A stretch of DNA of 53,495 bases from Alphaproteobacteria bacterium (GCA_030614785.1 JAUWTJ010000022.1:1-53495), one strand, 5' to 3'; positions 34,550-44,236 are shown, counted from the first letter of the stretch. Notes: generated by a model from the letters alone, not told the origin. Numbers and translations are program-made.

Positions 34550-35689
34550 TCAGGATTCCAGAGACGGGGGAACCGGTTCTGCGGTGCCCCGCGCCACGGC
34601 GACGGATTTGACCAGCGCCCAGATGTCGTGACCGGTGGTGAGGTTGAGTTTCATGGCGGATTTTTGCGTCACCCGGGCCCAGAGCGTCGCCCCGGTCGCC
34701 ATGCGGATTTCGACGTCGGCGAAGCCGGCACGGGAGGCGTCGAGGGTCTCGATGGTGCCATGAAAATGATTGAGAATGCTGGTGTTTTGCGGCTCGTCCG
34801 TGGAGAGGGTGACATCGGTGGCGCGGACCTGCAGGCGCAGGCGCGAGCCGATGGGGCGCTCCAGTCTCGGAACCCAAAACGACAGCCCGTTGCCATGCAG
34901 CCGGGTGAGTTCAAAGGCGCGGTCATGTTCGGCGACCTTGCAGGCGATGATGGTCTGCGGCGCGCTGAGGCCACGCGAGGGATCTGCCAGACCAAAAATT
35001 GGCTGAAGATCGTGGCGGTTCCAGATGTCTTCGGCTTGCCCGCGCGCGATGACTTTGCCGTCCTGCAGGAGCACCGCTGTGTCGGCGAGCCGGATAACCT
35101 CATTGAGCGAGTGGCTTACGTAGATGATCGGAATGTCGAAGGCATCGCGCAGTCGCTCGATGAAGGGCAGAATTTCCAGTCGGCGGGCAAGGTCAAGGCT
35201 GGCGAGGGGCTCATCCATCAGGAGAAGTTCGGGGCTGGTCATGAGGGCGCGGCCAATGGCGACGCGTTGCCCTTCGCCGCCCGACAGGTCGTGAGTGCGG
35301 CGCGCGAGGAGAGGCCGAATGCCGAGGACATCGACAACTTCGTTGAAATTGATCTGCGGGGCGTCATCGGGTACGAAGCGAACACCGTAGAGGAGATTGG
35401 CTTCCACGCTCAGGTGCGGGAAGAGACGGCCGTGTTGAAAGACATAGCCGATGCGTCTTTTGTTTGGCGCGAGATTGACCTTGTTCTCTGAATCAAACAG
35501 CGTTCTTCCGTTGAGGGTGATGTGTCCTCTGGCAGGCGTTGCAAGGCCGGCGATGGCGTTGAGCACCATGGTCTTGCCTGCACCGGAGGGTCCGAAGAGG
35601 GCGCTGATGCCGGGGCCCAGATCAAAAGCTGCGCCGAGATGAAAGTCACCGGTTTGTTGCTCGATCTCTGCGCTGAGGACTGTGGTCAT
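34550..35689 (-). CDS. modC: Molybdate ABC transporter, ATP-binding protein
   Basis: 379 residues. Walker A is GPSGAGKTM (33-41), signature LSGGEGQRVAIGRAL, Walker B LLLMDEPLASLDLA. The C-terminal region (about 290-370) is the TOBE domain found in ModC, including the segment SAMKLNLTTGHDIWALVKSVAVA in two parts, which binds oxyanion and regulates the transporter. It overlaps modB by 4 nt. No modE repressor gene is in the window. Confidence 0.94.
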   Translation of the reverse strand: MTTVLSAEIEQQTGDFHLGAAFDLGPGISALFGPSGAGKTMVLNAIAGLATPARGHITLNGRTLFDSENKVNLAPNKRRIGYVFQHGRLFPHLSVEANLLYGVRFVPDDAPQINFNEVVDVLGIRPLLARRTHDLSGGEGQRVAIGRALMTSPELLLMDEPLASLDLARRLEILPFIERLRDAFDIPIIYVSHSLNEVIRLADTAVLLQDGKVIARGQAEDIWNRHDLQPIFGLADPSRGLSAPQTIIACKVAEHDRAFELTRLHGNGLSFWVPRLERPIGSRLRLQVRATDVTLSTDEPQNTSILNHFHGTIETLDASRAGFADVEIRMATGATLWARVTQKSAMKLNLTTGHDIWALVKSVAVARGTAEPVPPSLES

Positions 35690-36384
35690 GTGTCCCCGCC
35701 ATAGATTGTCCGCCTTGCGCGGCGGGCGAGGATTTCTGATCCGACCAAGGCGAGCATCGCGATGATGATAGACAGGATTGCGATCCGCAAGGCGGCGAAC
35801 TCACCGCCTGGCATTTGCTGGGCGGTATAGAGGGCCGAAGGCAGTGTTTGCGTGACCCCTGGAATATTGCCGGCGAAGGTAATGGTCGCGCCAAATTCGC
35901 CGAGGGCACGGGCAAAGCCGAGGACGGAGCCGCCGATCAACCCGGGCATCATCAGGGGCAGCGTAATGGTTCGGAAGACGTGGGATCGCGGCGCGCCAAG
36001 GGTGCGGGCGGCGCGTTCAAGGCGCGGATCGATGGCCTCGATGGAAAGCCGGATCGCGCGCACCATGAGCGGAAAACCCATGATGGCGGCGGCAATCCCG
36101 GCGCCAACCCATGTGAAGGCCAGCGAGATGCCGAAGGTCTGGTCCAGCCACGCGCCGATGATGCCATTCCTCCCGAGGCCAAGAAGTAGCAGATAGCCGA
36201 CGGCGACAGGGGGCAGGACGAGGGGCAGGTGAACAAGGCTGTCGACGAGAACCTTGCCGGGGAAAGACTTGCGCGCCAGAATCCAGGCGACGGCAATGGC
36301 GACGGGCAGGCTGATCACGGTGCTGAGAAGCGCGACTTTCAGAGAAAGTAAAAGCGCGCTGATTTCAACAGGGGTGAGCATCAT
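35686..36384 (-). CDS. modB: Molybdate ABC transporter, permease
   Basis: 232 residues, about five to six membrane segments. The EAA loop reads EAARTLGAPRSHVFRTITLP with small substitutions (RAARTLGAPRSHVF), typical of ModB. It overlaps modA at its start and modC at its end by 4 nt each, so the three are one translationally coupled unit. Confidence 0.93.
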   Translation of the reverse strand: MMLTPVEISALLLSLKVALLSTVISLPVAIAVAWILARKSFPGKVLVDSLVHLPLVLPPVAVGYLLLLGLGRNGIIGAWLDQTFGISLAFTWVGAGIAAAIMGFPLMVRAIRLSIEAIDPRLERAARTLGAPRSHVFRTITLPLMMPGLIGGSVLGFARALGEFGATITFAGNIPGVTQTLPSALYTAQQMPGGEFAALRIAILSIIIAMLALVGSEILARRARRTIYGGDT

Positions 36385-37154
36385 GGCGTGTTTTGAAATC
36401 CGTGTGCTGCAAAAAGGGTCTTGGCTTCAGGTGAAAACAGATGATCGAACACGGCCCGCGCGGCGGGAGTGTTTTTCCCCTTGACCATGGCCGCTGTGTA
36501 AAAGACCGGCGTGAGGCCACTTGTTTTCCCGGGTCTGAATATACTACGTATGGTGACTTTTCCTGAGGCGAGAGCGTCGGACTGATAGACGAAGGCAAGA
36601 TCTGCCTCGCCGCGCTCGACCCAGGCCAATACATTCCTGACGCTGTCGGCGGGCAGAAGCTTTGGTTTGACAATCACCCAGAGCCCCATTTTCTGCAACA
36701 CCTCGCGGCCATAGATACCGGCCGGGACAGAGCTTGTTTCGCCAATGGCGATACGGTGCACGGCCCCAAACTGAAGCAGGTGCCAGGGCGACAGCTCCGG
36801 CAGGGTCGAGGTCTTCGGGCTGACGAGGACAAGATGGTTTGCGGCGACCGCGCGCCGGGTGCCTGGCTCCAGCAACCCGCGCTTGCCCAGCTGATCGGCC
36901 CATTGCTCATTGGCTGAAATGAAAATATCAGCGGGCGCGCCGGCCTCGATCTGACGGGCGAGGGTCGCCGTCCCGGCAAAGGATGTTTTCGTTTCAGAAG
37001 CATGCGGCCCGGATGCCAGAATTGCCTCGATGACATTTGTCAGGCTTGAGGCGGCAAAGACAGTGACCCGGTTTTCTTCTGCGGCGGCTGACGTGGTGAG
37101 CAGCAAGAAGAAAGAGAGAGCGAGAATTGATGCGGCCAGTTTTTCTGAAATCAC
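36381..37154 (-). CDS. modA: Molybdate ABC transporter, substrate-binding protein
   Basis: 257 residues from a GTG at 37154. A signal peptide ends near TTSAAAEE. The mature protein starts VTVFAASSLTNVIEAI, the ModA hallmark; FAGTATLARQIEAGAPADIFISA and ARRAVAANHLVLV-like segments follow, with the conserved Ser and Tyr oxyanion ligands inferred. The GTG overlaps the metC stop as GTGA. A longer start at 37262 would run antisense-free but add 36 Arg-rich residues from metC; it is rejected. Confidence 0.92.
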   Translation of the reverse strand: MISEKLAASILALSFFLLLTTSAAAEENRVTVFAASSLTNVIEAILASGPHASETKTSFAGTATLARQIEAGAPADIFISANEQWADQLGKRGLLEPGTRRAVAANHLVLVSPKTSTLPELSPWHLLQFGAVHRIAIGETSSVPAGIYGREVLQKMGLWVIVKPKLLPADSVRNVLAWVERGEADLAFVYQSDALASGKVTIRSIFRPGKTSGLTPVFYTAAMVKGKNTPAARAVFDHLFSPEAKTLFAAHGFQNTP

Positions 37155-38311
37155 TCCATCTGCCCCCGAAAGCCTTCGAAGGCCTGGTCGAGATCGGCAA
37201 TGAGATCGCTGGCATCTTCGAGCCCGGCGTGGCAGCGGAACGAGAGGCCCTCGGGTCTCCACACGGTCGCCGTGCGCTTGACCTTTGAATTGGGGATCAT
37301 CAGGCTTTCAAACCCGCCCCAGGAGAAGCCCATGCCGAAGTGCTCAAGCGCATCGAGGAAGGCATCGGATTGACGGGTAACCCCGCCTTTCAGGACAAAG
37401 CCAAAGAGGCCGGTCGCGCCCAGATAATCGCGCTTCCACAGGGAATAACCCGGGTCCTGCGGCCAGGCGGGATAGAGGATGCGGCTGACTTCCGGTTGCT
37501 CATTGAGCCATGTGCACAGCGCCATGGCCGTTTCCTGATGTTGTCTGAGACGCACACTGAGCGTTCTGAAACCACGCAGGCCGAGATAGGCATCGTCCGG
37601 CGCCACCGCCATGCCGATGGTTCTGTTGCAATCAAGCAGGCGCTGCCAATGGCTTTCGCGGGCGGTTATCACGCCAAGCATGGCATCCGAATGACCAACA
37701 ATATATTTCGTCGCTGCATGAATCGAGATATCGACACCCTTGTCAAACGCCTTGAAATAGAGCGGCGTGCCCCAGGTGTTGTCGGTCATGACGGTGATAT
37801 CATTGTTGGCCTTGGCAGCCGCCGAAATGCCGGGGATGTCCTGGATTTCGAAAGTGCGCGAACCCGGGCTTTCGGTGAAGACGACCTTTGTATTTGGCTT
37901 GATCAGGGCGGCTATACCGGCACCGATCAGCGGGTCGTAGTAGGTTGTCTCGACACCGAAGCGCGCCAGGTGTTTGTCACAGAAATTGCGGGTTGGTTCA
38001 TAGACCGTGTCGACCATCAACAGGTGATCGCCTGCGTTCAGGAACGCCTGAAGCGCTGTCGTAACAGCAGCAAGACCTGATGGGGACAGAACGGCCTTGT
38101 AGCCGCCTTCGAGTTCGGCCATGGCATCCATCAGCGCGTGCTGGGTGGGCATGCCGTGGCGGCCATAGCGGTATTTCATGCTGTCATAGTCACGCAGCTC
38201 TTTGGTCGATGGCATGAGGATAGTGGAGGCATGCACAACCGGCGGGTTGACCGCGCCGAATTGCTCTGAGGCGTTGCGACCGGAGGTCACGAGTATGGTT
38301 TGATCTTTCAT
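37151..38311 (-). CDS. metC: Cystathionine beta-lyase
   Basis: 386 residues, Cys/Met metabolism PLP enzyme. It converts cystathionine to homocysteine in methionine synthesis. Visible are the Tyr/Arg pair of MKYRYGRHGMPTQHALMDAM, VMTDNTWGTPLYFKAF and the PLP lysine in SIHAATKYIVGHSDAML. The C-terminal SWGGFESLM supports beta-lyase over gamma-synthase. It is divergent from aapJ (230-nt gap) and heads a metC-modABC-biotinyl carrier run; the modA start overlaps its stop, so they are likely co-translated. Related lyases cannot be fully excluded. Confidence 0.9.
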   Translation of the reverse strand: MKDQTILVTSGRNASEQFGAVNPPVVHASTILMPSTKELRDYDSMKYRYGRHGMPTQHALMDAMAELEGGYKAVLSPSGLAAVTTALQAFLNAGDHLLMVDTVYEPTRNFCDKHLARFGVETTYYDPLIGAGIAALIKPNTKVVFTESPGSRTFEIQDIPGISAAAKANNDITVMTDNTWGTPLYFKAFDKGVDISIHAATKYIVGHSDAMLGVITARESHWQRLLDCNRTIGMAVAPDDAYLGLRGFRTLSVRLRQHQETAMALCTWLNEQPEVSRILYPAWPQDPGYSLWKRDYLGATGLFGFVLKGGVTRQSDAFLDALEHFGMGFSWGGFESLMIPNSKVKRTATVWRPEGLSFRCHAGLEDASDLIADLDQAFEGFRGQME

Positions 38312-38541
38312 GAGGGCTGCCGATGATCCTTTGCGGGGGCGCTACTACACGGTTCTATGATTAACCCGTGATTGGCTCCTGCGCAATGCGCTGAAATGGC
38401 CAATTTTCGACAGCGTTTGACCCGTTTGCTGCTTTGCGGTTTTGGCCAGACTTGAGTTTGGCGCATTTCCCCGGCATGGTGCTTTGAGAAACACTCGTCC
38501 GGCTGAACGGACGCAAAAACAAGACAGATTTGGGGATTTTC

Positions 38542-39576
38542 ATGCGGATCGGAATTATTGGCAAGGCAGGGCTCGCGTCGCTGTTGGCACTGGGTATATG
38601 GGCGAGCATTTGGGGTTCTGCCAGCGCGGGTACTCTTGATGACATCAAGGCGCGCGGCGTTCTTCACTGTGGCACGGGGCCAGGGCTCGCGGGCTTTTCG
38701 TTGCCCTCGTCCTCGGGCGAGTGGATCGGCTTTGATGTTGATTTCTGCCGGGCGATTGCCGCTGCTATTTTCGGCGACCCAAAGGCCGTGAAGTTCACGC
38801 CGCTGACCGCTCAGGAGCGATTCACGGCGCTTCAGTCCGGCGAGGTCGATGTTCTGTCGCGCAATACGACCTGGACGTTTTCGCGGGACGTTAATCTCGG
38901 GCTCGAATTTGCCGGTGTGACCTATTATGACGGGCAGGGTTTTCTGGTGCGCGAGGATCTTGGCGTTAAAGCTGCCGGCGATCTTGATGGCGCGCGCATC
39001 TGTATCGACAGCGGGACCACGACAGAGCTTAATCTGGCAGACTATTTTCGGACCCATGGACTTGAGTTTGATTCTGTTATCGTGAAGGGCGCTGATGATG
39101 CGCGCTCGAATTATGATGCTGAGTCTTGCGACAGTTATACGACGGACGTCTCGGGCCTCGCCTCGATCCGCGCGTCGCTGCCGGATCCGGAAAATCACAT
39201 TATTCTGGATGAGGTCATTTCAAAAGAGCCGCTCGGTCTCATTGTGCGCCACGGTGATAGCGAATGGGGCGATGTGGTGCGCTGGGTCAGAAATGCCGTC
39301 ATCCTCGCCGAAGAGCTTGGTATCAACTCCGGCAATGTTGAAAAGATGAGCGCCAGTTCAAACCCGGAAGTACGCCGGCTGCTTGGCACCGAGGGCGATT
39401 TTGGCTCCCAGCTTGGTCTTGAAAAGGAGTGGGCGGCGCGGACTATTCGTCTCGTGGGCAATTACGGCGAGATCTTCGAGCGCAATGTGGGCAAGGATAC
39501 AGAGCTCGGGCTCGAGCGCGGTCTCAATGCGCTGTGGAACAACGGCGGTATCCTTTTTGCACCGCCGATGCGATAG
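38542..39576 (+). CDS. aapJ: General L-amino acid ABC transporter, substrate-binding protein
   Basis: 344 residues from ATG at 38542. A signal peptide ends at ASA-GT. The mature start LDDIKARGVLHCGTGPGL and FDVDFCRAIAAAIFGD are characteristic of AapJ. The protein is longer than classical family-3 binding proteins, as usual for AapJ. A small hairpin, CGTCCG-6 nt-CGGACG (38496-38513), lies in the leader. A large nested palindromic element (39594-39817) separates it from aapQ, which may keep its message more abundant than that of the permeases. Confidence 0.94.
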   Translation: MRIGIIGKAGLASLLALGIWASIWGSASAGTLDDIKARGVLHCGTGPGLAGFSLPSSSGEWIGFDVDFCRAIAAAIFGDPKAVKFTPLTAQERFTALQSGEVDVLSRNTTWTFSRDVNLGLEFAGVTYYDGQGFLVREDLGVKAAGDLDGARICIDSGTTTELNLADYFRTHGLEFDSVIVKGADDARSNYDAESCDSYTTDVSGLASIRASLPDPENHIILDEVISKEPLGLIVRHGDSEWGDVVRWVRNAVILAEELGINSGNVEKMSASSNPEVRRLLGTEGDFGSQLGLEKEWAARTIRLVGNYGEIFERNVGKDTELGLERGLNALWNNGGILFAPPMR

Positions 39577-39593
39577 TGCTTCTATCTATTCCT

Positions 39594-39817
39594 GTCATCC
39601 CGGATGCCTTGCAGCACGAAAGTGATGCTCCAACGCATTTTCAATGAAAATGCGTTTGGTCCTCTCTTTCGTGCGTCCGGGCGCAAAACCGGATCCCACT
39701 TTTGCTGACGCACATTGCGCTGGTCCGGGATCCAATTTGGCCATATCATATGGCCTGCAACACTTAGGCCCCGGACCAGCGCAGCAGCGTTTCACGCCGC
39801 AGCGCATCCGGGGTGAC
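39594..39817. repeat. Composite nested palindromic element between aapJ and aapQ
   Basis: Outer arms GTCATCCCGGATGC (39594-39607)/GCATCCGGGGTGAC (39804-39817, one mismatch). Inside are GCACGAAAG (39614-39622)/CTTTCGTGC (39666-39674) enclosing ACGCATTTTC-AAT-GAAAATGCGT (39633-39655), and GCGCTGGTCCGGG (39717-39729)/CCCGGACCAGCGC (39770-39782) enclosing GGCCATAT-C-ATATGGCC (39739-39755). A long multi-hairpin element in a codirectional gap. Confidence 0.9.
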
Positions 39818-39844
39818 GATGAGAAGAAAAGTAACTTCATCCAC

Positions 39845-41017
39845 ATGCCCCTCTCTCTCTCAACACTCTGGACAGACAAGAAGAAGCGCAGCCTTCTTAT
39901 TCAGACAGCGGTGATCGTTGCGCTTGTTCTCTTTGCCTGGACTGTCATCTCCAACACGGCGACCAACCTGGAAAAGCGCGGCATTGCCAGCGGGATCGGG
40001 TTTCTCTCGCAGCCTGCGGGATTTGATATCGTTCAGACGCTCGTGCCGTGGGAGATGTCAATGTCCCACGGGCGCGTGCTTTTGATCGGGATACTGAATA
40101 CTCTGCTGGTTTCGGTTCTCGGAATCATTGCGGCGACGATTATCGGAGTCCTGATGGGGATCGCGCGCCTTTCGGACAACTGGCTGCTTGCGAAGCTTGC
40201 TGCGACCTATGTAGAAGTGTTGCGAAATCTGCCGCTTCTGCTGCAGGTTTATTTCTGGTACGGCCTGACGCTGATGTGGCCCAAGGTGCGCGACAGTTTT
40301 GATATTGGCGGTGTGATTTTCGTCAACAATCGGGGCATTGAGCTGCCGGTGCCGCAGTTTCAGGACGGGGCCGGGATTGTGCTCGGCGCGCTGCTTGCGG
40401 CGATGATCGGCGCGGGGCTGTTCTGGCACCTGGCAGGCCGTTCTGCGGAGCGCGAGGAACGCCCTCTGCCGCGCGGTTTGATCTGCGCTGGTCTTGTCAT
40501 CGGTGTGCCACTGCTTGCGGCGCTGGCTCAGGGTTTTCCATGGACGTGGGACGTGCCGGTGCGCAAGGGGTTTAATTATCGCGGCGGCTTGAGCGTCCTG
40601 CCGTCCCTTGTGGCGCTGTGGTTTGCGCTGTCGACCTATACGGCCTGCTACATTGCTGAAGCGGTACGATCGGGTATTCAGTCGGTCAGCCGGGGCCAGC
40701 ATGAGGCCGCCTTGTCGCTGGGCCTGAAGCCGAGCTGGACCATGCGGCTTATCATCCTGCCCCAGGCGCTGCGCGTGATCGTGCCGCAACTGATCAGCCA
40801 GTATCTCAATCTGGTGAAAAACTCGTCGCTGGCCGTCGCCATCGGCTATCCGGAAATCATGAGTGTCTTCGCCGGGACATCGCTCAGTCAGACCGGCCAG
40901 GCGATTGAGATTATTCTCATCACCATGGTGTTTTATCTTACGGTCAGTCTGACAATCTCCTTCTTCATGAACATCTATAACCGGCGCGTCGCGCTGCGCG
41001 GCGAGGCAGGCCAATGA
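39845..41017 (+). CDS. aapQ: General L-amino acid ABC transporter, permease AapQ
   Basis: 390 residues from MPLSLSTLWTDKKKRS. The frame extends upstream to 39644, but the extra 67 residues are translated palindromic element and are rejected. Several membrane segments (about eight), and the EAA-type loop GQHEAALSLGLKPSWTMRLIILPQ is in place. Larger than classical His/Gln permeases, as in Rhizobium AapQ. It overlaps aapM by ATGA. Confidence 0.93.
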   Translation: MPLSLSTLWTDKKKRSLLIQTAVIVALVLFAWTVISNTATNLEKRGIASGIGFLSQPAGFDIVQTLVPWEMSMSHGRVLLIGILNTLLVSVLGIIAATIIGVLMGIARLSDNWLLAKLAATYVEVLRNLPLLLQVYFWYGLTLMWPKVRDSFDIGGVIFVNNRGIELPVPQFQDGAGIVLGALLAAMIGAGLFWHLAGRSAEREERPLPRGLICAGLVIGVPLLAALAQGFPWTWDVPVRKGFNYRGGLSVLPSLVALWFALSTYTACYIAEAVRSGIQSVSRGQHEAALSLGLKPSWTMRLIILPQALRVIVPQLISQYLNLVKNSSLAVAIGYPEIMSVFAGTSLSQTGQAIEIILITMVFYLTVSLTISFFMNIYNRRVALRGEAGQ

Positions 41018-42114
41018 GCGAGATGTATCGTGCCGGTGAACATCCTGACCTGCCACCGCCGGTCGAAACCTCGGGGGTCCGGCGCTGGCTCAGGGCCAAT
41101 CTGTTTTCGTCCGTCTTGAGCAGCCTGACGACGCTTGTGCTGGCCGGTTTCATTTTGTGGATCCTGAAGAGCGCCCTGATCTGGGGCATGCTTGAGGCTG
41201 ACTTTTTCGGAGCTTCGTTCCGGGATTGCGCGTCGGCGGGGGCCTGCTGGGCGGTTGCCTCGGCGCGTTTCCCGCAATACTGGTTCGGGTTTTTCTATCC
41301 ATCGGCGCAGTATTGGCGGCCGCTGCTGGCGTTCGCGCTGCTGAGTGTCGCCGTCGCACCGTGGCTGTCGGAAAGTATCAAATATCGCCGTGAGCTGAAG
41401 ATCTTCTCACTCTTCTATCCGCTCATCGCGCTCCTGCTGCTTTATGGCGGCGCGGGTCTTGCGATTGTGGAGACAGATCGGTGGGGCGGGTTTCTTTTGA
41501 CCCTGGTGATCGGCGTTGTCGGGATTGTGGCCTCGCTGCCGATCGGCATCCTTCTAGCGCTGGGGCGCCGTTCGGAGATGCCGGTTGTGCGGACGCTCTG
41601 CGTCGTCTTCATCGAGATTGTGCGCGGTGTGCCGCTGATCACGGTGCTGTTCACCGCCAGCGTGCTCCTGCCATTGTTCCTGCCGGACGGCATGTCGTTC
41701 AACAAGCTGCTGCGGGTTCTCATTATGGTGTCGCTCTTTGCCTCGGCCTATATGGCGGAGATTGTGCGCGGCGGCCTGGCCGCGATCCCGCCCGGACAGG
41801 AAGAGGCCGCACGGGCCATGGGACTTGGCTACTGGCAGACCATGGGGCTCATTGTCCTGCCGCAGGCGCTGCGCATCGTCATTCCGGGGATCGTCAGCTC
41901 CTTCATCGGGCTCTTCAAGGACACATCGCTGGTTGCCATTGTCGGGCTTTATGATCTTCTCGGGCTGACCCAGGCGATCCTGAAAGAGACCGGCTGGATG
42001 GGCGTCAAGATCGAGGCCTATGTTTTCATCGGGGCTATCTTCTGGATCTGTTGCTTCTCCATGTCGCGATATGCCAAACATCTGGAAGAAAAACTCAAAC
42101 GAGGTCATGTGTGA
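41014..42114 (+). CDS. aapM: General L-amino acid ABC transporter, permease AapM
   Basis: 366 residues. Multiple membrane segments; the EAA loop reads [24 protein letters not shown] in two adjoining parts. The second permease of the Aap complex. Its stop at 42114 lies between the possible aapP starts at 42107 and 42116, so the whole aapQMP block is coupled. Confidence 0.93.
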   Translation: MSEMYRAGEHPDLPPPVETSGVRRWLRANLFSSVLSSLTTLVLAGFILWILKSALIWGMLEADFFGASFRDCASAGACWAVASARFPQYWFGFFYPSAQYWRPLLAFALLSVAVAPWLSESIKYRRELKIFSLFYPLIALLLLYGGAGLAIVETDRWGGFLLTLVIGVVGIVASLPIGILLALGRRSEMPVVRTLCVVFIEIVRGVPLITVLFTASVLLPLFLPDGMSFNKLLRVLIMVSLFASAYMAEIVRGGLAAIPPGQEEAARAMGLGYWQTMGLIVLPQALRIVIPGIVSSFIGLFKDTSLVAIVGLYDLLGLTQAILKETGWMGVKIEAYVFIGAIFWICCFSMSRYAKHLEEKLKRGHV

Positions 42115-42115
42115 G

Positions 42116-42880
42116 ATGAGTGACGGGATGGAAACAGAGCAAGGCCCGGAAGCGGCGGCGATTGTCCTGCGCGGCGTCCACAAGTGGTATGGCCAGTTTC
42201 ATGTTTTGAAGAATATTGACCTGACGGTTCAAAATGGCGAACGGATTGTCATCTGCGGGCCGTCGGGCTCGGGCAAATCGACGCTGATCCGCTGCATCAA
42301 TCGTCTGGAGGAGCATCAGCAGGGCGAGATCCTTGTCGAGGGCATCAAGCTCACCGATGACCTCAAGCGGATCGACGAGATCCGCAGCGAGGTCGGCATG
42401 GTCTTCCAGCAGTTCAATCTCTTTCCGCACAAGACTATCCTGGAAAATTGCGCGCTGGCCCCGATCCGGGTCCGCAAGATGCCCAGGAAGGACGCTGAAG
42501 AGCTCGCGATGCAATACCTGGAGCGGGTCAAGATCCCCGAGCAGGCGGACAAGTATCCGGCGCAGCTGTCCGGCGGCCAGCAGCAGCGCGTCGCCATTGC
42601 CCGCGCGCTCTGCATGAACCCGCGTATCATGCTGTTTGATGAGCCGACCTCGGCGCTCGATCCGGAAATGATCAAGGAAGTGCTCGATGTGATGATCGAG
42701 CTGGCCGAGGAGGGTATGACCATGATCGTGGTGACCCATGAGATGGGGTTTGCGCGCACCGTTGCGGACCGGATTATCTTTATGGATGGCGGCGAGATCA
42801 TCGAGGACGCCCCGCCACAGAAGTTTTTTGAAGCGCCGGAGAGTGAGCGCACGAAAGAATTTCTGGCGCAGATTTTGTAG
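42116..42880 (+). CDS. aapP: General L-amino acid ABC transporter, ATP-binding protein
   Basis: 254 residues from ATG at 42116 (MSDGMETEQ); ATG at 42107 would overlap aapM and is also possible. Walker [10 protein letters not shown], signature [15 protein letters not shown], Walker [15 protein letters not shown] and the switch His in VVTHEMGFA are all intact. It powers AapQM. It converges with the DUF2817 gene across a palindromic element. Confidence 0.95.
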   Translation: MSDGMETEQGPEAAAIVLRGVHKWYGQFHVLKNIDLTVQNGERIVICGPSGSGKSTLIRCINRLEEHQQGEILVEGIKLTDDLKRIDEIRSEVGMVFQQFNLFPHKTILENCALAPIRVRKMPRKDAEELAMQYLERVKIPEQADKYPAQLSGGQQQRVAIARALCMNPRIMLFDEPTSALDPEMIKEVLDVMIELAEEGMTMIVVTHEMGFARTVADRIIFMDGGEIIEDAPPQKFFEAPESERTKEFLAQIL

Positions 42881-42893
42881 TCTCACATATTTA

Positions 42894-42999
42894 TGTCATC
42901 CTCGGGCCGACCGGAGGGAGGAACCGGGGATCTTCTCCCGGCGCTTCTCGGGCTGAGAGAAGATCCCCGGCCGATGCTTGCGCATCGCCGAGGATGACA
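42894..42999. repeat. Palindromic element between convergent aapP and DUF2817 gene
   Basis: TGTCATCCTCGG (42894-42905) and CCGAGGATGACA (42988-42999) are perfect inverted arms. Inside, CCGGGGATCTTCTC and GAGAAGATCCCCGG form a second stem. TTTTTT follows on the plus strand, so it could also end aapP transcription. Confidence 0.88.
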
Positions 43000-43003
43000 T
43001 TTT

Positions 43004-44134
43004 TTATTGGGTACTTTCCACCCAATCCTTCAACCCTTGCAAAGTTCTTTCATAAATATCCATTGATTTTGTCAGTGCCGCTTCCTTCCACTCCTCATCA
43101 TCGGGGCGGTAATAGCATTCGCGCACGGCCTTCAGGAACTCTTCATTCTCCGGGGCAAAGCGCTGTGTTTCGAAGCGCAGGTATCGATCGTAGAGGCTGG
43201 CTCTTGCGGCGCCTCTTGTGTCGGTGTGCTCGCGCGTGCCGATCTCGATGACGCCGCCGGCTGCGACGCCGCCAAGGTCCGCGACGAGGTTTTGAATGCC
43301 GTGGAACATGACGCCTTCGCGGCCCGGGCGCTTGCTGCCCCACTGGCTTTCAACCTTTGTCGGGCGGATGTTGTCTTCGTCCCACAGGCGCGCGGCGTTG
43401 GCGTAGCTCTCGCTCCCTGGCTCGCTGTAACACAGATAGATGATCTCGCCGATGCCCGGCGTGCCGGTATGCCAGTCGATGAAGGCGACTTTTGCGGCGC
43501 GGGCGAGATTGTCCTTGATGATCGACGTCAGGCTCTCGCGACTCCATGTTGGTTTCTGGCCGCCGAACCCGAGGCCATCGGGGCGGACATATTGCCCCCG
43601 GCTCATAGCGTCTTCCAGCTCCCACTGGCCGCGTTGCTCCGCCAGGGTACCAAGCTCTCTGAGGATGCGCGCCTCGACCTCGGGGTTGATGGTTTTCGGT
43701 GTGAGGATGTCGTGATAGTCCGCATAGTGTGGATTGTCCGGGGCGGGTTTGGTGAAATCAATCCAGTTGCGATTGAGGTCGACATTGTCCTCGGTGGTGC
43801 GCGAGAAATGGGCAAAGCCGTAAGGGTTGACGCCGTGCACCATGAGGACGGCGATCCCCTCGGGCAGGGCGTCAAAGCCGCGCGCCTCGATCCACGCCAG
43901 CTGCGCCGCGGAGCCGGCAAAACCCTCGGTGCCGTGGGTGCCGGACAGATTAAGGAGGACGCCTTTGGCATCCGCTGGTCCGAACCAGACCACGTCCATG
44001 GCGAGGTCGGCGCCGTCCGGGCCTTTGGCATCGGGGTGCACATGAGCCGTCGCGGCATGGTCCGACGCTTTGACCGCGCTCCGGAATTTCTCGCGAGCCT
44101 CTGCGTAAGTGTCTGAAAAGAATGGTGAGTTCAT
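43004..44134 (-). CDS. DUF2817/M14-like metallopeptidase
   Basis: 376 residues, no signal peptide. The M14 carboxypeptidase-like zinc motif is H67-G-T-E70 in SGTHGTEGFAG; RTTEDNVDLNRNWIDF carries the conserved Asn-Arg, and FIDWHTGTPG the third ligand His. DUF2817 proteins are predicted zinc carboxypeptidases or amidohydrolases of unknown substrate. It lies downstream of nothing on its strand and is divergent from rpiA (102-nt gap). Confidence 0.85.
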   Translation of the reverse strand: MNSPFFSDTYAEAREKFRSAVKASDHAATAHVHPDAKGPDGADLAMDVVWFGPADAKGVLLNLSGTHGTEGFAGSAAQLAWIEARGFDALPEGIAVLMVHGVNPYGFAHFSRTTEDNVDLNRNWIDFTKPAPDNPHYADYHDILTPKTINPEVEARILRELGTLAEQRGQWELEDAMSRGQYVRPDGLGFGGQKPTWSRESLTSIIKDNLARAAKVAFIDWHTGTPGIGEIIYLCYSEPGSESYANAARLWDEDNIRPTKVESQWGSKRPGREGVMFHGIQNLVADLGGVAAGGVIEIGTREHTDTRGAARASLYDRYLRFETQRFAPENEEFLKAVRECYYRPDDEEWKEAALTKSMDIYERTLQGLKDWVESTQ

Positions 44135-44236
44135 GGATCAGGATCCTGAAGACCGGTTTTGGGTTCGTCGTGTAAAAGGGCTCTTTCGCCCATACTGCGC
44201 CGATGATATGCAGGGGGCAACAAAAGGAGAAGCCCC

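Noticed and set aside
38312-38541. SAM-type riboswitch ahead of metC
   Set aside because: I could not find the conserved core or pseudoknot of SAM-I or SAM-II in the minus-strand leader.
38308-39198. 296-residue minus-strand open frame over the aapJ start
   Set aside because: Runs antisense through aapJ and its leader; composition is not protein-like.
39644-39844. N-terminal extension of aapQ by 67 residues
   Set aside because: The DNA is palindromic repeat; the true start is at 39845 where permease sequence begins.
40058-41056. 332-residue minus-strand open frame opposite aapQ
   Set aside because: Antisense to a membrane permease within a coupled operon; the translation is His/Arg/Gln-rich noise.
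43226-44116. 296-residue plus-strand open frame opposite the DUF2817 gene
   Set aside because: Shadow frame; the minus strand has the zinc motif and family length.
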